Of a stretch of 64,000 nucleotides of DNA, positions 59,764-64,000 are shown piece by piece. Where the stretch lies: positions 62,001 through 126,000 of the forward strand of contig MKTL01000005.1 in the NCBI GenBank assembly GCA_001897605.1, written 5' to 3'. Origin of the DNA: Clostridiales bacterium 38-18 (GTDB lineage Bacteria > Bacillota > Clostridia > Peptostreptococcales > Acidaminobacteraceae). The notes under the pieces were generated by a model. The model had not been told where the DNA came from and made no database searches. It worked only from the letters and a program-made list of their open reading frames with translations. Position 1 is the stretch's first letter, and the number at the start of each line of letters is the position of its first letter. The translations under genes and the position numbers were made by a program.

Positions 59764-60885
59764 ATGTTAAAACAGAAGGCTTTTCGCTATCGAATCTATC
59801 CAACTGAAGAACAAAAAATCTACTTTGCGAAAACCTTTGGCTGTGTTCGTTTTATTTATAATGCGATGCTTCATGATAAGATTGAGCATTACAAAATAAA
59901 TGGCGAAACGTTAAATAATACTCCCGCTAAGTATAATGCTCAGTTCCCATTTCTTAAAGAGGTTGATTCCTTGGCATTAGCCAACGCTCAACTCAACCTG
60001 GAGTCAGCTTATAAAAATTTCTTTAGAGAAATCAAAAAAGGTAATAATGACCAAGGTTTTCCAAAATTCAAGAAGAAAACCTACAATCAAAAATTCAAAA
60101 CTAACAATCAAAATGGTACCGTTGGACTAATTGATTCAATATTTCTCAAAATACCTAAACTGAAAACACCCATAAGAATAAAGCTTCATAGACAACCGCC
60201 AAATGATGCCGTAATTAAATCGGTCGTTATTGAGCGCTCCAGCAGTGGAAAATATTACGCATCCATATTAGTTGAGACAAACATCGAACCATTGACTAAG
60301 GGAATGAACTCTATTGGCATAGACCTTGGACTTAAAACGTTCGCAGTCACTTCAAATGGAGATGAGATTTTATCTCCAAAAGCCTTAATAAAACATGAAC
60401 AAAGGTTGGCATTCTTGCAAAAGTCGTTAGCTCGAAAAGAAAAAGGTTCCAACAATTACTATAAAAACAAAAAACAAATAGCGCTTCTACATGAAAAAAT
60501 TGCTAACATTCGAAAAGATTTCTTACACAAAGTCTCTACACAATTGGTAAACGAAAACCAAGTTATCAAAGTGGAAAGTCTAAAAGTTAGAAATATGGTC
60601 AAAAATCACAAGTTAGCGAAGCACATTTCAGATGCATCATGGTCGATGTTTGTCGAAATGCTATCTTACAAAGCAAACTGGTATGGACGAGAACTCATCA
60701 AAATTGATACGTTCTATGCATCCAGCCAGCTTTGTCATATTTGCGGACATAAAAATAGCGAAGTTAAAAACCTCGCTATTAGAAAATGGAATTGTCCATC
60801 CTGCGGTACAGAGCACGATAGAGATATTAATGCATCTATAAATATACTGAATTACAGAACCGTCGGAACGACGGGAATAGCTTAG
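59764..60885 (+). CDS. tnpB: TnpB, RNA-guided endonuclease of IS200/IS605 elements
   Basis: The 373-residue protein has a helix-turn-helix start ([14 protein letters not shown]), a RuvC nuclease with Asp187 in GIDLGLKTF, Glu271 in VIKVESL and Asp354 in [11 protein letters not shown], and a zinc finger (CHIC...CPSC) between the last two. All catalytic residues are intact, so it is probably an active nuclease guided by an RNA from the element's right end. ATG 59764 is five bases after AAGGAG; the upstream GTG overlaps that site. The length is normal for the family. Confidence 0.9.
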   Translation: MLKQKAFRYRIYPTEEQKIYFAKTFGCVRFIYNAMLHDKIEHYKINGETLNNTPAKYNAQFPFLKEVDSLALANAQLNLESAYKNFFREIKKGNNDQGFPKFKKKTYNQKFKTNNQNGTVGLIDSIFLKIPKLKTPIRIKLHRQPPNDAVIKSVVIERSSSGKYYASILVETNIEPLTKGMNSIGIDLGLKTFAVTSNGDEILSPKALIKHEQRLAFLQKSLARKEKGSNNYYKNKKQIALLHEKIANIRKDFLHKVSTQLVNENQVIKVESLKVRNMVKNHKLAKHISDASWSMFVEMLSYKANWYGRELIKIDTFYASSQLCHICGHKNSEVKNLAIRKWNCPSCGTEHDRDINASINILNYRTVGTTGIA

Positions 60886-60964
60886 GTAAACTTGCACCGT
60901 TAGGTGCATTGACTAAGAAGCTCCCACTTCAAAACGTAGTGCGTTTAAGTGGTGAGTAGTTCAC
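60740..60964 (+). ncRNA. Putative omega RNA (reRNA) of TnpB
   Basis: TnpB elements produce a guide scaffold from the 3' part of tnpB through the right end. Here the stretch after the stop codon is rich in hairpins: TGCACC-GTTA-GGTGCA at about 60892-60907 and the 60921-60957 stem. The guide would be the bases directly after 60964 (about 60965-60984), which lie in the aldo/keto reductase remnant. The 5' limit is a guess. Confidence 0.4.
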
Positions 60965-61246
60965 TAGCTTTAGTGATTTTTCAAGTAGGGCTTGAGACCC
61001 TGCTCTGGTTCTGTCTTCTGTTTTACAAGCGAGAAAAACATCCTTTCTTTTGCCTAACTGTGCAGGTCCAAGGCGTTCTTCAGCGTTTGAATAAGTAGGT
61101 GCTACGTCGAAGTAGTTGACGCCAGCATCGAAGGCTTCAGCCACATAATTATTGGCATCCTCTTGCGTTTCATCAGAAACGATAACGCCACCAAATGCCA
61201 CTCTCGACAGTTTTGCTCCAAATTTATCGATGGTTGTATATTGCAT
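60965..61246 (-). pseudogene. Aldo/keto reductase truncated by the IS element
   Basis: The first 94 or so residues match the N terminus of an aldo/keto reductase: VAFGGVIVSD, the catalytic-type segment FDAGVNYFDVAPTYSNAEERLG with Asp and Tyr, and ALLEKSLKLV. The frame then enters the right end of the IS605-type element and reads ten foreign residues. The catalytic Lys is present as ACKTE, but the remaining two thirds are missing, and they are not found on the other side of the element. GGAGGCAGAC precedes the ATG. Confidence 0.8.
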
Positions 61247-61424
61247 GTCTGCCTCCTAGCTTAAGTATTTTCTATCCCTATCTATACCCATATCGCTGCT
61301 GCTAATCAAAGATAATACAGATACAAAGACAAAATATCCATAATATGGTAAAATTAATTGTTATACTGCATCTTTAGATGAAAGTAATAGTGAATATTCC
61401 AGTTATTTAGGATAAGATAGAGAT

Positions 61425-61523
61425 ATAAATGTAAGATAGACTTACATTAACGATTATAAATGCAAGATAGATTTAAACTAACGATTATAAATGCAAGATA
61501 GATTTAAACTAACGATTATAAAT
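61425..61523. repeat. 31-bp tandem repeat, two perfect copies plus partial ones
   Basis: Identical 31-bp units occupy 61449-61479 and 61480-61510 (each starting AACGATTATAAATGC). A 13-bp partial third copy follows and a diverged partial copy lies at 61425-61448. The array lies in the 312-bp gap before recQ, 36 bp ahead of the start codon. Nothing else is recognisable in that gap. Confidence 0.9.
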
Positions 61524-61558
61524 CAATTCAGCATTAAAGGGATAGAAATGGAGAAGAA

Positions 61559-63370
61559 ATGACAAAACACGAGCTCTTAAAAAAATACTACGGCTATGAA
61601 TCCTTTCGAGATCAACAAGAAGCGATCATACAGTCGATTTTAGAATATAAAGATACAGTTGTAATTATGCCCACAGGTGGTGGTAAATCCATCTGTTATC
61701 AAATTCCAGCATTGATGCTAGAGGGCATCACAATCGTCATCTCACCGCTGATCGCTCTAATGAAGGATCAGGTTGAAGCCTTAGATCAAAATGGGATTTC
61801 AGCGACATTTATTAACAGTACGCTGTCTCTTCCAGAGCTAAATCAAAGGTTGATGGCGATCAGACAGGGTGCCTATAAACTGATCTATGTCGCGCCAGAA
61901 GGACTGATGACCGGTCAGTTTTTCGAACTATCAAAGGGGCTGGATATCAGCCTGATCGCCGTAGACGAGGCGCATTGTATCAGTCAATGGGGACACGATT
62001 TTAGACCGAGCTATAAGGTAATTTCTGAGTGGGTCACTTATCTTAAGAAAAGACCTGTCATCGCAGCTTTTACTGCAACAGCCACACACGCTGTGAAAAG
62101 AGACATCATCGATTTGTTAAGACTCCGTCAACCAGGTCAATACATCTCTGGTGTGGATCGTGAAAACCTCATCTATCGTGTTGTGAAGCCACCAAAGAAA
62201 TACGCCTACTTGCTAGATTGGCTAAAAGAGGTGCCCTCTGATTATACGGGCATTATCTACTGTGCAACTCGAAAGACGGTAGAGCAGGTGGCGAAGGCAC
62301 TGAAAAAAGATGGGATAAACGCAGGCTTTTACCACGGTGGCATGGAGGCTGAAAAGCGTAATAGCGTTCAAGATGCCTTTATGCTTGATAAAAAACGTAT
62401 AATTGTTGCCACAAATGCTTTTGGTATGGGAATTGATAAACCAGATGTCAGATTTGTCATCCATTACAATATGCCGAAAAACATGGAAGCTTATTATCAA
62501 GAAGCGGGTCGTGCAGGGCGTGATGGTCTTGAAAGCGACTGTATTCTGATGTACGATTCGTCGGATATCGTTAAGCAGAAGATGCTCATCACACAAAATA
62601 GTACCGATCGAGAGCGTTTTACCATACAGATGGAGAACCTACAAAGTCTGATCGATTACTGCAATACAAACAATTGTTTAAGAGGTGAAATTCAGAGCTA
62701 TTTTGGAGAATACGAAGGAATTAAATCGTGTAGTAGCTGTAGCAATTGTCTTGATGAATCAGAGGAGATCGATTGTACAGAGGATGCACAAAAAATACTG
62801 TCGTGTATCTATCGCATGGACCAACGCTTTGGGATTAACCTAGTGGTAGACGTCCTAAGAGGTGCAAAATCGCAAAGGGTAAGAGAGCTTGGTTTCGACA
62901 GACTTTCTACCTATGGTCTCATGAAAGAGGTCTCTGCTGAAATCGTTAAAGAGCAAATCATGTTCTTAATCTCAAAGGGTTATATAATGATGACTTCAGA
63001 TGAGTATCCTATATTGAGACTTAGTCCTCTTTCAAGAGCGGTGTTAAAAGGTGAAGAAAAAATTGTGATGAAACAAACACGTCTTGAGGTTAAGACACAT
63101 AAAAAGGCTAAAAAGCGTGCCAATACGGCTGCGAAACACCCTGAGCTATATGACGCTTTAGCGAAAGTAAGATCGGACATCGCACAGTCAAAAAATGTGC
63201 CTTTGTTTGTCGTGTTTGCCAACTCTGTACTTACCGATCTCGCAAGTGAACTGCCAACCACTAAGGAAGCATTTCTCGACATAAAGGGGATTGGTGAGAA
63301 GAAGTACGATAGCTATGGCAAAGCTTTTCTAGCGGCTATACTTGAGTATAAAGATTTGAATGGGTTATAG
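61559..63370 (+). CDS. recQ: RecQ-family ATP-dependent DNA helicase
   Basis: The 603-residue helicase has the full RecQ plan: Walker A PTGGGKSICYQIPA, DEAHCISQWGHDFRP (motif II and the aromatic-rich loop), motif VI QEAGRAGRDG, the RecQ zinc-binding cysteines (CLRGEI...CSSCSNC), a winged helix and a C-terminal HRDC domain (about 525-600, ending LDIKGIGEKKYDSYG). It acts in DNA repair and recombination. The start is ATG 61559 after GGAGAAG. It is the first intact gene after the IS element. Confidence 0.93.
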   Translation: MTKHELLKKYYGYESFRDQQEAIIQSILEYKDTVVIMPTGGGKSICYQIPALMLEGITIVISPLIALMKDQVEALDQNGISATFINSTLSLPELNQRLMAIRQGAYKLIYVAPEGLMTGQFFELSKGLDISLIAVDEAHCISQWGHDFRPSYKVISEWVTYLKKRPVIAAFTATATHAVKRDIIDLLRLRQPGQYISGVDRENLIYRVVKPPKKYAYLLDWLKEVPSDYTGIIYCATRKTVEQVAKALKKDGINAGFYHGGMEAEKRNSVQDAFMLDKKRIIVATNAFGMGIDKPDVRFVIHYNMPKNMEAYYQEAGRAGRDGLESDCILMYDSSDIVKQKMLITQNSTDRERFTIQMENLQSLIDYCNTNNCLRGEIQSYFGEYEGIKSCSSCSNCLDESEEIDCTEDAQKILSCIYRMDQRFGINLVVDVLRGAKSQRVRELGFDRLSTYGLMKEVSAEIVKEQIMFLISKGYIMMTSDEYPILRLSPLSRAVLKGEEKIVMKQTRLEVKTHKKAKKRANTAAKHPELYDALAKVRSDIAQSKNVPLFVVFANSVLTDLASELPTTKEAFLDIKGIGEKKYDSYGKAFLAAILEYKDLNGL

Positions 63371-63427
63371 TTCTAAGACGATTTTAAATGAATGGTGATA
63401 TAATTAAATCAGATTGCGAGGTGCCCT

Positions 63428-64000
63428 ATGAAAGCGTATATCGATCCACCTTCTAAAATACCGTTTTATATTCGTATTGGCTTGTTTTTCGCAAGGCGGG
63501 TCACGGGAAAAGACTTATTGCCACCTCGATTATTGGCTTGGTATCCTAAAGCGGCCATCAGCTCCGGTGTAATGGAAGGCTTAGTGGCACATGGAAAAAG
63601 AAAGGGCGAGCTAGACGCAAGGACCTTACAGCTGATTCGGATACAGGTATCGCTGCTGTCAGCTTGTCCATTTTGCATCGATATGAACGGCAATGGCTAT
63701 GAACACAACTCGATTTCTGCTGAAGAGCTTCAAGGCCTTCAAGGCACGATTGACCTAGATTTGATTCCAACTTTTTCTGAGAGGGAAAAGCTCGCCATAA
63801 GATACACACGCATGATCACGCAGACACCAGTCGTCATAAGCGATGCTTTTATGTCAGAGGTGAAAGCCAGTTTCAATGAACGTGAAATCATCGTCATCGT
63901 AACGACCGCCGCACAGGTTAACTACTGGGCGAGGTTAATAAGGGCACTGGGCATTCCTTCTGCAGAGTTTATGGATCATGAGCTTATGGGAGGTGATTAA
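63428..64000 (+). CDS. AhpD-like/carboxymuconolactone decarboxylase family protein
   Basis: The 190-residue protein has an AhpD-type active-site motif CPFCIDMNG (Cys80, Cys83) and the helical CMD fold, including YTRMITQTPVVISDAF and EREIIVIVTTAAQVNYWARL. AhpD-like proteins are thiol-based peroxidases or adaptor proteins; the acidic/His proton relay of AhpD is not fully visible, so function is open. GCGAGGTG precedes the ATG. The stop codon is the last codon of the window, so the gene is complete. Confidence 0.85.
   Translation: MKAYIDPPSKIPFYIRIGLFFARRVTGKDLLPPRLLAWYPKAAISSGVMEGLVAHGKRKGELDARTLQLIRIQVSLLSACPFCIDMNGNGYEHNSISAEELQGLQGTIDLDLIPTFSEREKLAIRYTRMITQTPVVISDAFMSEVKASFNEREIIVIVTTAAQVNYWARLIRALGIPSAEFMDHELMGGD

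Larger units (their letters stand above)
59625..60964 (+). mobile_element. IS200/IS605-family element carrying only tnpB (IS1341 type)
   Basis: The left end begins near 59625 with AGCAAGAATTCCCCC and an imperfect hairpin (59637-59669). The right end shows the CTCCCACTT...AAGTGGTGAGTAG hairpin (60921-60957) and closes at about TTCAC 60964. Only tnpB is present; tnpA is absent, so movement needs TnpA from elsewhere. Ends are placed by comparison with remembered IS605-type ends and may be off by several bases. The flanks are unrelated gene fragments: serine hydrolase on the left, aldo/keto reductase on the right. Confidence 0.75.

Noticed and set aside
1-64000. tRNA or rRNA genes, prophage structural genes or site-specific integrases
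   Set aside because: None seen in reading the sequence and its frames; the only mobile-element genes are the tnpB element and the degenerate integrase-like gene.

Overview
The window looks like the chromosome of a low-GC Gram-positive bacterium of the class Clostridia. The grounds are strong purine-rich ribosome binding sites (AGGAGG/AAAGGAGG), frequent TTG and GTG starts, YesM/YesN-type regulation of a sugar ABC transporter, a CD3324-family protein, PadR/DUF1700-like and XRE/membrane-protein pairs, and anaerobe genes (hypA, hypB, hemerythrin, a Fe-S/FAD oxidoreductase). A Fusibacter/Acidaminobacter-like relative is only a guess; there is no rRNA or tRNA here to test it.

1-20.2 kb is ordinary chromosome of moderate GC: HAD hydrolase, a serine hydrolase, a Crp/Fnr regulator, DUF4386 and YczE-type membrane proteins, NanE, a PadR-membrane operon, YjbR, SOUL, a toroid-fold protein and a diguanylate cyclase. 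A hypB - FAD/Fe-S oxidoreductase - hypA operon follows, then an orphan integrase-like gene, a flavoprotein, an XRE operon, a DUF4143 remnant and a LytTR operon.

20.2-44.5 kb is a defence island. Its core (20.2-36 kb) is visibly more AT-rich than the flanks. A complete DNA phosphorothioation operon dndB-dndC-dndD-dndE-dndA lies on the minus strand (27.8-33.8 kb). Converging on it is a tight five-gene plus-strand cassette (20.5-27.8 kb): an 894-aa protein with an RNA polymerase alpha-CTD and a sigma region-4 domain, a phospholipase-D/DEAH helicase, a 52-aa protein, a Rad50/DndD-like ATPase and a 166-aa protein. Diverging from dndB is a DUF262/DUF1524 protein of the GmrSD/SspE kind. No DndF, DndG or DndH is present, so these two units are the best candidates for the phosphorothioate-dependent restriction arm. 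The five-gene cassette is my main candidate for an undescribed system. Next come a second PLD helicase (DUF3427 type) with host-like base use, an MqsR-type toxin remnant with its intact MqsA/SocA-type antitoxin, a full-length DUF4143 ATPase, a frameshifted small gene and a CD3324-family gene with leader-peptide-like structures.

44.6-54.3 kb is a carbohydrate locus: histidine kinase and AraC-type response regulator, lipoprotein binding protein, two permeases, and cytoplasmic GH5 and GH30 glycosidases. Together these suggest import of beta-glucan-type oligosaccharides and their breakdown inside the cell. 54.3-64 kb holds a hemerythrin gene with a textbook CRP-type operator, a DUF2500 protein, an N4-GlcNAc-asparaginase, an HsmA/MarR operon, secreted proteins, a tnpB-only IS605-type element sitting between two unrelated truncated genes, RecQ and an AhpD-like protein.

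A recurring oddity is the presence of short tandem repeats (units of 8, 10, 12, 14, 18, 23 and 31 bp) in intergenic gaps, mostly just upstream of start codons. I found nine such arrays, all with different units.
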